This document shows, one piece after another, positions 6,945 to 14,689 of a stretch of 46,470 bases of DNA. A program made the translations under genes and the position numbers. Each line of letters begins with the position of its first letter. Positions within the stretch are counted from its first letter, which is position 1. The notes under the pieces are model-generated. The model saw only the letters and a program-made list of their open reading frames with translations. It did not search any database and was not told the origin of the DNA. The DNA comes from CAYONP01 sp964405335 (GTDB lineage Bacteria > Armatimonadota > UBA10988): the NCBI GenBank assembly GCA_964405335.1, contig CAYONP010000041.1:1-46470 (forward strand), given 5' to 3'.

Positions 6945-8492
6945 TCAGGCGGCGACGGGATCGGCGGTGGAGGTTTGCTCGGCGGGCTCGAGCCGGCTGT
7001 TGAGCGGCAGGATGATTCGGATGGCGGTGCCGACGCCGGGTTCGCTGTCGATCTCGATCCGCCCCTGGTGCGCCGCGACGGCGTTCTGGACCACTGCGCC
7101 GCCCAGGCCGGTGCCCTTCGGCTTGCCGAACGTGTAGAACGGCTCGAAGACCTGCGCCTGCACCTCGGCGGTCATGCCGCAGCCGCTGTCGCTGACCTCG
7201 ATCACCACATGCTCGGGCTTCAGGTCCAGCCGGAAGCGCAGTTCGCCGCCGTTGGGCATCGCTTCCATCGCGTTCTTGGCCAGGTTCTGCACCGCCCGGC
7301 TGAGCTTCCGCTCGTCGAGCCGGAGGACGCAGTCTTCAGGTGCGTCGACGACCACGTGGAGGCCCGGCACGCCGGCGACGCGCGTGCGGGCGGCCAGGGT
7401 CTGGAGCATGTCGCGCAGCGAGCAATCGACCAGGCGGAGCCCGCCGATGCCGGCGACGAAGTCGCTCAGCTCGGCGCACATCAGCTCCAGGCGGTGCGAT
7501 TCGCCGCGGATCATGGCCGTGTACTCGTTCTCGCCGGCCTCGGCCTCCGCTAGCGAGCGCTCGATGGCCTTCAGCGGCGCGCGGACCCGCTCGCAGATGG
7601 CGCCGGCCATGTTGCCGACCAGGACCAGCTTCTCGTCCAGCCAGCGCGCCTCGAGCTGGCTCAGATTGGCCAGCGCCACCGCCGCCTGGTCGGCCAGCAG
7701 CGAGAGCAGCTCGAGCTCCAACGCGGCGAACGGCCGGCCGACGCGCTCGACGGCCAGCAGCCCCTCGGTCGCCTCGCCGCAGCGGAGCGGCAGCGCTACC
7801 CGGGTGCGCGAGCCCAGTTCGATCAGCCCGCCGTCGAGCACCTCGGCAATCCGCTTGCCGGCAGCGCCCGCGACCCAGCCCGGGGCGACGCCGTCGTGGT
7901 CGGTGACCGGCGGGCCGAGCAGGCCGTCGTGGTTGGCGGTCAGCAGCACCGCCGCGCGTCCGGCGGCGACGCGCTCGACGGCCAGTCGCGTGGTCAGTCG
8001 GGCGGCGTCGTGGCGGCTCTTGGCCTCGCTCAGCGCGGTGCTGGCGGTGAGCACATCGAGGGTGGCCGCCAGCCGCTCGTTCTCCTCGCGCAAACGGCGC
8101 TGGCGGAGCGCGCGCTCGACCGCGGCCGGCACCCGCTCGAGCGAGCAGGGCTTGAGCAGAATGCTGCTGAACCCGGTCTGCATCGCCTGGCGGACGAGCG
8201 GCAGGTTGCCATACCCGGTGCTCAGCACGCCGACGAGGTTTGGGTACCGCGCGCGCAGCCGGCCGAACAGCTCGAGGCCGCCGAGGCGAGGCATCTTGTA
8301 GTCGGTCAGCAGCACGTCGATGTCGGCCGGCGGAGCCTCGGCCACGGCCACCGGGTCGGTCGCGCCGACGGCGTCATAGCCGGCGTTGCGCAGCACGTCG
8401 ACGAGCAGCGTGACGATGGCCGACTCGTCGTCGACGACCAGCACGCGCGCCGTTGCCCTCGGCGGCTCGACCTGCTTCTCTACCGGCGGCAT
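6945..8492 (-). CDS. Receiver-GAF-histidine-kinase-like protein lacking the phospho-histidine
   Basis: 515 aa. Receiver domain about 15-130 with Asp21/Asp22, phospho-acceptor Asp64 (LLTDYKMPRLGG) and LLKP. Short helical linker, GAF-like domain about 155-285 (IELGSRTRVALPLR ... LLADQAAVAL), then a HisKA-like helix and an HATPase_c domain with a good N box (NLAKNAMEAMPNGG), DSGCGM, FEPFYTFGKPKG and GTGLGGAVV. In the H box the usual HEIRNPL reads ERVRAPL: Glu301 replaces the phosphorylated His (codon at 7590-7592). Autophosphorylation by the classical route is thus not expected, although ATP binding looks intact. It follows the ROK kinase gene by 86 bp on the same strand. Start ATG 8492; longer reading upstream is antisense shadow. 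Confidence 0.85.
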   Translation of the reverse strand: MPPVEKQVEPPRATARVLVVDDESAIVTLLVDVLRNAGYDAVGATDPVAVAEAPPADIDVLLTDYKMPRLGGLELFGRLRARYPNLVGVLSTGYGNLPLVRQAMQTGFSSILLKPCSLERVPAAVERALRQRRLREENERLAATLDVLTASTALSEAKSRHDAARLTTRLAVERVAAGRAAVLLTANHDGLLGPPVTDHDGVAPGWVAGAAGKRIAEVLDGGLIELGSRTRVALPLRCGEATEGLLAVERVGRPFAALELELLSLLADQAAVALANLSQLEARWLDEKLVLVGNMAGAICERVRAPLKAIERSLAEAEAGENEYTAMIRGESHRLELMCAELSDFVAGIGGLRLVDCSLRDMLQTLAARTRVAGVPGLHVVVDAPEDCVLRLDERKLSRAVQNLAKNAMEAMPNGGELRFRLDLKPEHVVIEVSDSGCGMTAEVQAQVFEPFYTFGKPKGTGLGGAVVQNAVAAHQGRIEIDSEPGVGTAIRIILPLNSRLEPAEQTSTADPVAA

Positions 8493-8578
8493 CGGAATCC
8501 CGTGAAGCGGCGCCAGACGGATGTGCGCCCAGCGACCATCCGAATCATCGGCCTGCCGGCGAGGAGTTGTAGCCGCGG

Positions 8579-9511
8579 TTATCCGGCCGCACGCCGCCAG
8601 GCCAGCGCCGCCGCGCCGAGCGTGCCGGCATGGGCGCCGAGCAGGCTGGGGCGCAGGTCGAGGAAGCTCGCGCGGCGGGGATCGAGCCGGGCGCCGATAC
8701 CGCGACGCAGGCGCTCGAGCAGCGCCGGCCCGGCCGCCTCGATCACGCCGCCGCCGAGCACGACCCGGTCGGGATCGAGCAGGTAGTAGAGGTTGGTCAG
8801 CGTGGTGGTCAGCGCCGCCTCGCTCTGCGCCAGCAGCTCGACGGCCAGGGAGTCGCCGGCCGCGGCGGCGGCGTGGAGCGCGCCGATCGTGAACTGCTCG
8901 GGCCGGAGGACGGTCTGCCGGCCGGCGGCGCGGGCCTGGCCGATCAGGTCGACCAGGCCGGCGATGCCGATGCAGCACTCGGCCGCGTGCGGGTTCGGGT
9001 AATAGCCGACCGGCACGCCGGGCACCGCTTCGTAGCTGATGTCCATGCCGCCCCAATGCGCGCCGCGGTAGAGCCGGCCGTCGATCACCAGCCCGGCGCC
9101 GAGGCCGGTGCCGACCATGACCACCAGCAAGTGTGATGCGCCCTGGCCCGCCCCCAGCCAATGCTCGCCGACGGCCGCGGCGTTGACGTCGTTTTCGACC
9201 GCGACGGGCAGGCCCAGCGCCCGCTCGAGATCGGCGCCAAGCGGCGTGCCGGCCCAGCCGGGGATGTTCGAGGCGCCGCCGATGATCGCGCCGCTGGTCA
9301 CCTCGACAATGCCCGTCGTGGCCACGCCCACTGCCTGCACCGCCGGCGAGCGCAACGCTTGTAGCGCGCCGATCAGCCGCCCGAGCAGGCCGGGTTGGTC
9401 GGCCAGGGTGCCGATCGTCTGCTCGGCCAGCCGTGCGCCGTCGCGGTCGACCAGCGCCAGCTTGGTCCGCGTGCCACCCACATCGACCGCGGCCACGCAG
9501 GGGCGGGTCAT
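8579..9511 (-). CDS. ROK-family sugar kinase with a degenerate zinc site
   Basis: 310 aa. N-terminal phosphate loop VDVGGTRTKLALVD, ROK signature region with catalytic Asp in AVENDVNAAAVGEHW, then VGTGLGAGLVIDG and C-terminal VVLGGGVI. Expected role: ATP-dependent phosphorylation of glucose, N-acetylglucosamine or a related sugar in the cytoplasm. The usual sugar/zinc block GEIGH...CxCGxxGCxE is changed to MDISY...ECCIGIAG, so the zinc His and the cysteine cluster are not conserved. Substrate preference may therefore be unusual. ATG 9511 overlaps the MurQ stop by 4 bp (ATGA), indicating translational coupling; with MurQ upstream an amino-sugar substrate is plausible but unproven. Confidence 0.85.
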   Translation of the reverse strand: MTRPCVAAVDVGGTRTKLALVDRDGARLAEQTIGTLADQPGLLGRLIGALQALRSPAVQAVGVATTGIVEVTSGAIIGGASNIPGWAGTPLGADLERALGLPVAVENDVNAAAVGEHWLGAGQGASHLLVVMVGTGLGAGLVIDGRLYRGAHWGGMDISYEAVPGVPVGYYPNPHAAECCIGIAGLVDLIGQARAAGRQTVLRPEQFTIGALHAAAAAGDSLAVELLAQSEAALTTTLTNLYYLLDPDRVVLGGGVIEAAGPALLERLRRGIGARLDPRRASFLDLRPSLLGAHAGTLGAAALAWRRAAG

Positions 9512-10404
9512 TGGCCGGTCGCCTCGCGCACGCGGCCGCCGGCGGCGGCCAGTCGGGCCCGCGCCTCGTCGGGCGAGCAATCGGCCAGCGCCGCGACAAG
9601 GGCCGTCTTGAGGTCGCCCGCGTCGGCCAACGCCGCCTCGGCGGTCGTCTCGTCGAGGCCGGTGACGGCACTGAGGATCCGCCGCGCGCGGTCGCGCAGC
9701 TTGCGGTTAGTCGGCTGTACGTCGACCATCAGGTTGTCGTAGACCTTGCCCAGCCGGACCATGGCGCCGGTGGAGACCATGTTCAGCACCATCTTGGTCG
9801 CGGTGCCGGCTTTGAGGCGGGTCGAGCCGGCCAGCACCTCGGGTCCGGTGTCGACCCGGATCAGGTGCTCGACCTCGGCGGGTCGGCCCTCGCCGGCGCA
9901 GCAGAGCAGGCCGGTGGCGGCCCCGGCGGCGCGCGCGGCGGCCAGCGCGCCGAGCACAAAGGCGGCGGTGCCGCTGGCGCTGATGCCGAGCACCACGTCG
10001 AGGTTGCCGACGCCGCGGGCGGCGATCGCCTGGGCGCCCGCCTCGGCGTCGTCCTCGGCGCGTTCGACCGAGTGGAGCAAGGCCCGCTCGCCGCCGGCGA
10101 TGATCGCCTGCACCTGCTCCGGCGAGGCGCCAAAGGTCGGCGGGCACTCGGCGGCGTCGAGGGCGCCGAGCCGGCCCGACGTGCCGGCGCCGACGTAGAA
10201 CAGCCGCCCGCCGCGACCGAGCCGCTCGGCCACCGTGTCAATGAGTGCGGCAATCGGCCCGCTCGCCGCCGCCACGGCCGCCGCGAGTCCGGCATCCTCG
10301 CGGTTCATCAACGCGACGATGCCGGCGGAGTCGAGGCGGTCGAGCCCGCGCGAGGCAGGGTTGGGCCGTTCGGTGGCCAGGTCGTGATAAGCGGGCATGG
10401 TCAC
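9508..10404 (-). CDS. murQ: N-acetylmuramic acid 6-phosphate etherase
   Basis: 298-aa SIS-domain protein with the MurQ hallmark LFYVGAGTSGRLGALDAAECPPTFG, followed by GISASGTAAFV and the end-of-core LKAGTATKMVLNMVSTGAMVRLGKVYDNLMVDV, spaced as in E. coli MurQ. The enzyme cleaves the lactyl ether of MurNAc-6-phosphate to GlcNAc-6-phosphate plus D-lactate, a cytoplasmic step of peptidoglycan recycling. Full length for the family. GTG 10404 overlaps the FG-GAP gene stop by 4 bp; an ATG two codons later is the alternative. The downstream ROK kinase could supply a phosphorylated sugar, but no MurNAc transporter, AnmK or MurP is present here. Confidence 0.93.
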   Translation of the reverse strand: MTMPAYHDLATERPNPASRGLDRLDSAGIVALMNREDAGLAAAVAAASGPIAALIDTVAERLGRGGRLFYVGAGTSGRLGALDAAECPPTFGASPEQVQAIIAGGERALLHSVERAEDDAEAGAQAIAARGVGNLDVVLGISASGTAAFVLGALAAARAAGAATGLLCCAGEGRPAEVEHLIRVDTGPEVLAGSTRLKAGTATKMVLNMVSTGAMVRLGKVYDNLMVDVQPTNRKLRDRARRILSAVTGLDETTAEAALADAGDLKTALVAALADCSPDEARARLAAAGGRVREATGQ

Positions 10405-11459
10405 GTCTCGTTGAGCCAGACGCTGATTCGGCGCTCGGGGTGATAGGGTTTGATGATGATGTCGGGCCGGCCGTTGCCGGTCAGGTCGGCCGCCTTCGAC
10501 TCATGGGTCGGCACGCCGTCCCAGATCTGCTCTTCGGCAAACCCGCCGCGGCCGTCGTTGCGGTAGATGAAGCCGCGCGCGTTATCGTTCCGGCCGAGGC
10601 CCATCTCGGCGACGAAGATGTCGAGCCGGCCACTGCCGTCGAAGTCGGCCAGCGCCAGGCTGTGGGCGTGGAACAGGTCCTCGCGCAGCATCCGCGGCTC
10701 GTAGTCGGGCGCGTGGCAGACCGCCAGGCGGGCGGGGAAGGTCTCGCCCTCGGCCAGCACGATTTCGAGCCGGCCGTCGCCGTCGAGGTCGCCGACGGCG
10801 ACGCGGGTCATCGAGAAGCCCGGCGCGAACGGATGCATCGCCCACCGCCCGCCCTCGCGGCGGAAGATGCGCGGGCCGGCGAGCAGTTCATTCACGCCGT
10901 CGCCGTCGATGTCGACGACGACCAACCCCTCGACGTCGTGCATCCCTTCGGCGACGATGGTGCGGTACTCGACCGGCCACGGCTCGACCCGCGGGTCGGG
11001 CGGGATTTGGTAGTAGCCGAGCACCCCGGCGCGTTGCGAGCAGAAGACGAGTTCGGGTCGGCCGTCGCCGTCCAGGTCGCCGACGGCCTGATCGTGGTAT
11101 TTGTAATACTCTGAACAGATCAGGTGTCGCGGCCAGAGCCCGGTCGGGTCGTCTGGATTCTCGAACCACCAGAGCCGGTTGCCGTTGTACTGCTCGCCGC
11201 AGAACAGGTCGAGCCGGCCGTTGCCGGTCAGGTCGACCATCGCGCCGCCGGCTTCGAGGTTCGGGCTGGTGGCCAGCGCGAAGCGGGTCCAGTCGGGGTT
11301 ACGGTACCAGAACAGGTTCGGATCGCCCTGTTTGCCGCCGATCAGGATGTCGATCCGCCCGTCGCCGTCGAGATCGGCGGGGAGGCAGAGGTCGAGTTCG
11401 GCGCCCGGTGGGTCGGGGTCGATTATCTCGTGTCGGAACCGGAGTGGCGCCAGGGCCAT
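10401..11459 (-). CDS. FG-GAP/VCBS seven-repeat beta-propeller protein without signal peptide
   Basis: 352 aa built almost wholly of FG-GAP-type repeats. Seven calcium-loop motifs are visible: DLDGDGRIDIL, DLTGNGRLDLF, DLDGDGRPELV, DIDGDGVNELL, DLDGDGRLEIV, DFDGSGRLDIF and DLTGNGRPDII, consistent with a seven-bladed propeller. Such domains usually bind proteins or glycans outside the cell. Here the N-terminus (MALAPLRFRHEIIDPD) has no signal peptide or membrane helix, so by sequence the protein is cytoplasmic or exported by another route. It is first in an overlapping operon with murQ and the ROK kinase. Only a weak ribosome site precedes ATG 11459. Function unknown; a sugar-binding role is a guess from context. 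Confidence 0.85.
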   Translation of the reverse strand: MALAPLRFRHEIIDPDPPGAELDLCLPADLDGDGRIDILIGGKQGDPNLFWYRNPDWTRFALATSPNLEAGGAMVDLTGNGRLDLFCGEQYNGNRLWWFENPDDPTGLWPRHLICSEYYKYHDQAVGDLDGDGRPELVFCSQRAGVLGYYQIPPDPRVEPWPVEYRTIVAEGMHDVEGLVVVDIDGDGVNELLAGPRIFRREGGRWAMHPFAPGFSMTRVAVGDLDGDGRLEIVLAEGETFPARLAVCHAPDYEPRMLREDLFHAHSLALADFDGSGRLDIFVAEMGLGRNDNARGFIYRNDGRGGFAEEQIWDGVPTHESKAADLTGNGRPDIIIKPYHPERRISVWLNET

Positions 11460-11624
11460 GCAAATCTCGTTCTAGAGCGGGCTCGACGCGATGGCGGGCC
11501 GCTTGGTCAGGATAGCATGTCTGCCGATTGACGAGAATCTTCGCATAATCGTCAGATGGTGGGTGTATGTTGGGAGCAACGGAACCGCACGAGGTGTTGT
11601 CCGTAGCGGTGGAGGCGGAGCACG

Positions 11625-12221
11625 ATGCGAGCGACCACGCCGATGGGCCCCACGGAGGCGCGTGAGGCGTTCGAGATGCTGCTCGGTCCGCAGCAGCGCA
11701 AGCTGCGCGGCCTGGCTCTCGCGCTGACCCGTGACAAAGACCGCGCCGACGATCTGGTGCAGGAGACGCTCGTCCGCGCCTTCGCCAGCTTCGGCCAGTT
11801 CGAGCCGGGGACCAACTTCGGCGCCTGGCTGCGGCGCATCCTGACCAACACGCACATTAACCTGCTCCGCCACGAGCGCCGCCGGCCGTCACCGCTGTCG
11901 CTCGAAGCGGGCGCCGAGGATTGCGGTTTCGACCCGGCCGACCAGAGCCCCGAGGCGGGCGACCCCATCTGGCAGCTCGCCCAGCCGGTGTTGACCGAAG
12001 AGGTGCAGCAGGCGTTGGGCAGCCTGCCCGACGCCTTCCGCATCCCGCTAATTCTGTGCGATCTGCGTGACTGGCCATACCAGCGCATCGCCGACCATCT
12101 CCACATCCCGCCCGGCACGGTGCGCAGCCGCATCTTCCGCGCCCGGCGGATGCTCCGCCGCAAGCTGCAGCGGTTTGCCGAGAAGAACGGCTACGTCACC
12201 GCCGCCGACGCCGCCGGCTAG
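11625..12221 (+). CDS. ECF-type RNA polymerase sigma factor
   Basis: 198 aa. Region 2 about residues 20-90: KLRGLALALTRDKDRADDLVQETLVRAFASFGQFEPGTNFGAWLRRILTN, with the -10-binding DDLVQETL and NFGAWLRRI motifs. Acidic linker follows (about 100-125). Region 4 about 130-185: QALGSLPDAFRIPLILCDLRDWPYQRIADHLHIPPGTVRSRIFRARRMLR, a helix-turn-helix contacting the -35 element. ATG 11625 is preceded by GGAGGCGGAG. The stop is followed 2 nt later by the GTG of a secreted GH84-like protein, so the two form a transcription unit. No anti-sigma factor or zinc-binding partner is visible nearby, leaving its control open. Confidence 0.93.
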   Translation: MRATTPMGPTEAREAFEMLLGPQQRKLRGLALALTRDKDRADDLVQETLVRAFASFGQFEPGTNFGAWLRRILTNTHINLLRHERRRPSPLSLEAGAEDCGFDPADQSPEAGDPIWQLAQPVLTEEVQQALGSLPDAFRIPLILCDLRDWPYQRIADHLHIPPGTVRSRIFRARRMLRRKLQRFAEKNGYVTAADAAG

Positions 12222-12223
12222 CC

Positions 12224-13948
12224 GTGCTTGCCCTGATCGCCCTGCTCGCGGCCACCTGCGCGGCGGCCGAGCCGCTGGCCGTCCTGCGCGGCACCGACTT
12301 CGCCGGCGGGGCCAACCGGCACTACGGCACCACCATCCATGGCAAGGATGAGGTCAACTACGTCTACGCCCGCCCGACCGGCGCCGAATCGACCATGCAG
12401 GCCGCGTTCGCCCTCGAGACGGTGCCGGACGAGCCGCAGTTCGTCTACCTGCTTGGCCTCGATGACGACGGGCCGGACGCCTGCGCCATCGAGGTACGGG
12501 TCAACGACGCGGTGGTCTACGCCGGCGACGACGCCTTCGGCTACCCCGCCTGGCGCGTGGTCCGCTGGCCGGTCCCGCCCGACACGCTTCGCGCCGGCGG
12601 CAACCGGATCGTCATCACCAACACCGAGCCCGCCGGCCCGCTCGGCAACGTGCCCTGGTTCTGCCTGGCGCTCGGTGCCGTCGCACCCGCCGGCTACGAG
12701 CTGCGCCTGCCACGGCCGGCGCTGAGCGAGGCCTTCCGGGTGAGCCTGCCGGCCGAGCCGCGGCCGTTTCCCGAGCCATTGGCGCCCGAGCACCCTGAGC
12801 CCGGTTTTGCCATCCGCATGGTCAAGGGCTGGCACTGGACCGGCCGGCAGTACCTCGACGTGCTGCCGGCCATGCAGACGGCGAAGTTCAGCCACCTGAT
12901 GTACTGCTACACCAGCCTCTTCCCCGACTTCCCCGCCTGGCGCAACGAGTGGTGGAAGCCGCTGCCGGACGAGCGCTGGGCCGAGATTGAGCAGGTGCTG
13001 GCCGAGGGCCGGGCGCGCGGCATCGAGCTGGTCTTCGCGATGCACCCGCAGTTCGCTTCGCCGCGGCCGCTCGAGCCCACCAGCGACGAGGATTTCGCCG
13101 CCTTCAGCGCGCACTTCGTCGCTGCGCAGCAGCGCGGCGTGCGCTGGTTCGCGGTGCCGTTCGACGACGTGGCGGCGAGCACCGCGCAGTTCGCGTTCGT
13201 CAACCGGCTGTTCGCCCTGCTCCGCGCGACGGACCCCGCCGCACAACTGATCTTCTGCCCGACCTGGTACTGGGGCGACGGGGCGACGGGCGAGGCGCGG
13301 GCCTACAACGACCTACTGGCGGCGGAGCTGCAGCCGGAGGTCTATCTGTTCTGGACCGGCGACGCGGTGGTGACACCGAGCATCACGCGACAGGCGCTCG
13401 AGACCTATCGCTCCATCGTCCGCCATCGCGTGATCATCTGGGACAACTATCCGGTCAACGATGCCCAAGCCACGCTGCACCTGGGGCCGGTGATCGGCCG
13501 CGACACGGGGCTGTGCGAGCTGGCCGACGGCTATCTGACCAACTCGATGTGCCGCGAGAGCGAGATCGGCGTGCTGCCGATGCTGACCTGCGGCGACTAT
13601 GCCTGGAACCCCTGGGGCTACGATCCACTGCGCTCAATCGGCCAGGCGATCCACCAGACCGGGCGGACACCGGTCGAGCGCGAGCTGCTCGCTGAGCTGG
13701 TCGAAGCCTACCCGGGCATGATCTACTTCGGCGCCGGTACCGGGTTCAACCCGGTCCGCGAGAACTGGCGCCGGCTGCGTGAGCTGCCCCACTCGGGTTA
13801 CCTGGCGCGGGCCTATCTCGAGCGGCTGGAGCGGCTCAGCGCGCGCTGCGCCGAGGTCTTCGGCGAGCGCTTCGCCGCGGCGCAGGCGCGCTTGGCCGAC
13901 GACCCGGCCTGGCTGCGCGAGCGGGTAGCCGAGCGGTTCGGCGAGTGA
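12224..13948 (+). CDS. Secreted GH84-like beta-N-acetylglucosaminidase-family protein
   Basis: 574 aa starting at GTG 12224. The signal peptide is VLALIALLAATCAAA, followed by a beta-sandwich-like N-terminal domain (about 20-185). From about residue 200 the protein matches the NAGidase/GH84 barrel: FAVPFDDV with the catalytic-type pair Asp314-Asp315, FCPTWYWGDG, LFWTGDAVV, VIIWDNYPVND, LGPVIGRD and GYLTNSM. The family cleaves terminal beta-GlcNAc by substrate-assisted catalysis. The usual opening GVVEGFYG is replaced by RMVKGWHWTG, so this is a divergent member with untested specificity. The ECF sigma gene is immediately upstream; the convergent thioredoxin-like gene ends with no spacer. Confidence 0.8.
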   Translation: MLALIALLAATCAAAEPLAVLRGTDFAGGANRHYGTTIHGKDEVNYVYARPTGAESTMQAAFALETVPDEPQFVYLLGLDDDGPDACAIEVRVNDAVVYAGDDAFGYPAWRVVRWPVPPDTLRAGGNRIVITNTEPAGPLGNVPWFCLALGAVAPAGYELRLPRPALSEAFRVSLPAEPRPFPEPLAPEHPEPGFAIRMVKGWHWTGRQYLDVLPAMQTAKFSHLMYCYTSLFPDFPAWRNEWWKPLPDERWAEIEQVLAEGRARGIELVFAMHPQFASPRPLEPTSDEDFAAFSAHFVAAQQRGVRWFAVPFDDVAASTAQFAFVNRLFALLRATDPAAQLIFCPTWYWGDGATGEARAYNDLLAAELQPEVYLFWTGDAVVTPSITRQALETYRSIVRHRVIIWDNYPVNDAQATLHLGPVIGRDTGLCELADGYLTNSMCRESEIGVLPMLTCGDYAWNPWGYDPLRSIGQAIHQTGRTPVERELLAELVEAYPGMIYFGAGTGFNPVRENWRRLRELPHSGYLARAYLERLERLSARCAEVFGERFAAAQARLADDPAWLRERVAERFGE

Positions 13949-14485
13949 TCAGTCGAGATGCCTGGCCAGCCGCGCGTTGATCGCCGCGGCGTCGCTGTAA
14001 CCAACCCACTTGTCGACCAGCCGGCCGTGGCGATAGAGGAACAGCGCCGGGATGCTGCGGATGCGCAGCCGGTCGGCCGTGCGGCGGCTCTGGTCGGTGT
14101 TCAGCTTGGCCACAATCAGCCGCTCGCCGTGCTGCTGCGCCACCGCGGCCAGTTGCGGCGCCAGCATCCGGCACGGCCCGCACCAGTCGGCATAGGCATC
14201 GACCAGCACCAGCCGGCTGCCGCCGATGACCTGCTCGAAGTTGGCATCGTGAACCTGAATGGGCCGGCCAACCATCGCCGCCGGCAGAACGAACGGCTCA
14301 CCCGGCGGTTCGCCACCGCCCGGGGTGCCGAACGCCGCCGGCACCAGCAGGCCGGCCAGCACGCCGAGGCCGATGCACCGCCCGGGGTGCTGAAAGGCGC
14401 GGAATCGCCCGTCGGTGCCCATCAAGCGACAGAAGACCAAGCCGGCAAACGCGCCGGCGACGGCGCAGACCAGATACCAGGCCAT
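13949..14485 (-). CDS. Membrane-anchored thioredoxin-like protein
   Basis: 178 aa. Two hydrophobic segments come first (about 2-20 and 37-53), then a linker and a thioredoxin fold from about residue 75: LVLVDAYADWCGPCRMLAPQL with the redox-active CGPC, LIVAKLNTDQSRR, and cis-Pro loop IRSIPALFLY. Predicted to be a membrane-tethered thiol-disulfide oxidoreductase; with two helices the domain would face the same side as the short N-terminus, so its compartment is ambiguous. A start closer to the thioredoxin domain is possible but the hydrophobic N-terminus looks genuine. Its stop codon directly abuts the stop of the GH84-like gene. Element B lies upstream, before the divergent SGNH gene. Confidence 0.88.
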   Translation of the reverse strand: MAWYLVCAVAGAFAGLVFCRLMGTDGRFRAFQHPGRCIGLGVLAGLLVPAAFGTPGGGEPPGEPFVLPAAMVGRPIQVHDANFEQVIGGSRLVLVDAYADWCGPCRMLAPQLAAVAQQHGERLIVAKLNTDQSRRTADRLRIRSIPALFLYRHGRLVDKWVGYSDAAAINARLARHLD

Positions 14486-14541
14486 GCGGTCCGACCTCCT
14501 TGCCCGTTGTCTACCATATCGTCGCCGCCGACGCGCGCCAT

Positions 14542-14630
14542 CACGGGGTCAGGTCTCGATTTCGCGTATCCTGTAGCAATCCGAACCTGAATTCGTTACA
14601 TATGGCGTGATCATGGGACCTGACCCCGTG
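14542..14630. repeat. GGGGTCAG-ended intergenic element B
   Basis: 89-bp element with perfect 14-bp inverted ends CACGGGGTCAGGTC (14542-14555) and GACCTGACCCCGTG (14617-14630). On the minus strand the core begins GATCACGCCATATGTAACG, related to elements A and C. It lies between the divergent thioredoxin-like and SGNH genes, so it could also overlap their promoters. Confidence 0.75.
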
Positions 14631-14689
14631 AAGGGTTGGGGATCTCGCGGCGTTGACCGGGGGCAGGCGTGGTGTTAGCATCGGTGGCC

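Noticed and set aside
8493..9671. N-terminal extension of the receiver-GAF-kinase frame into a 908-residue reading frame
   Set aside because: The extra part is Arg/Pro/Ala-rich, lies in another frame of the ROK kinase gene, and the receiver domain begins naturally at ATG 8492.
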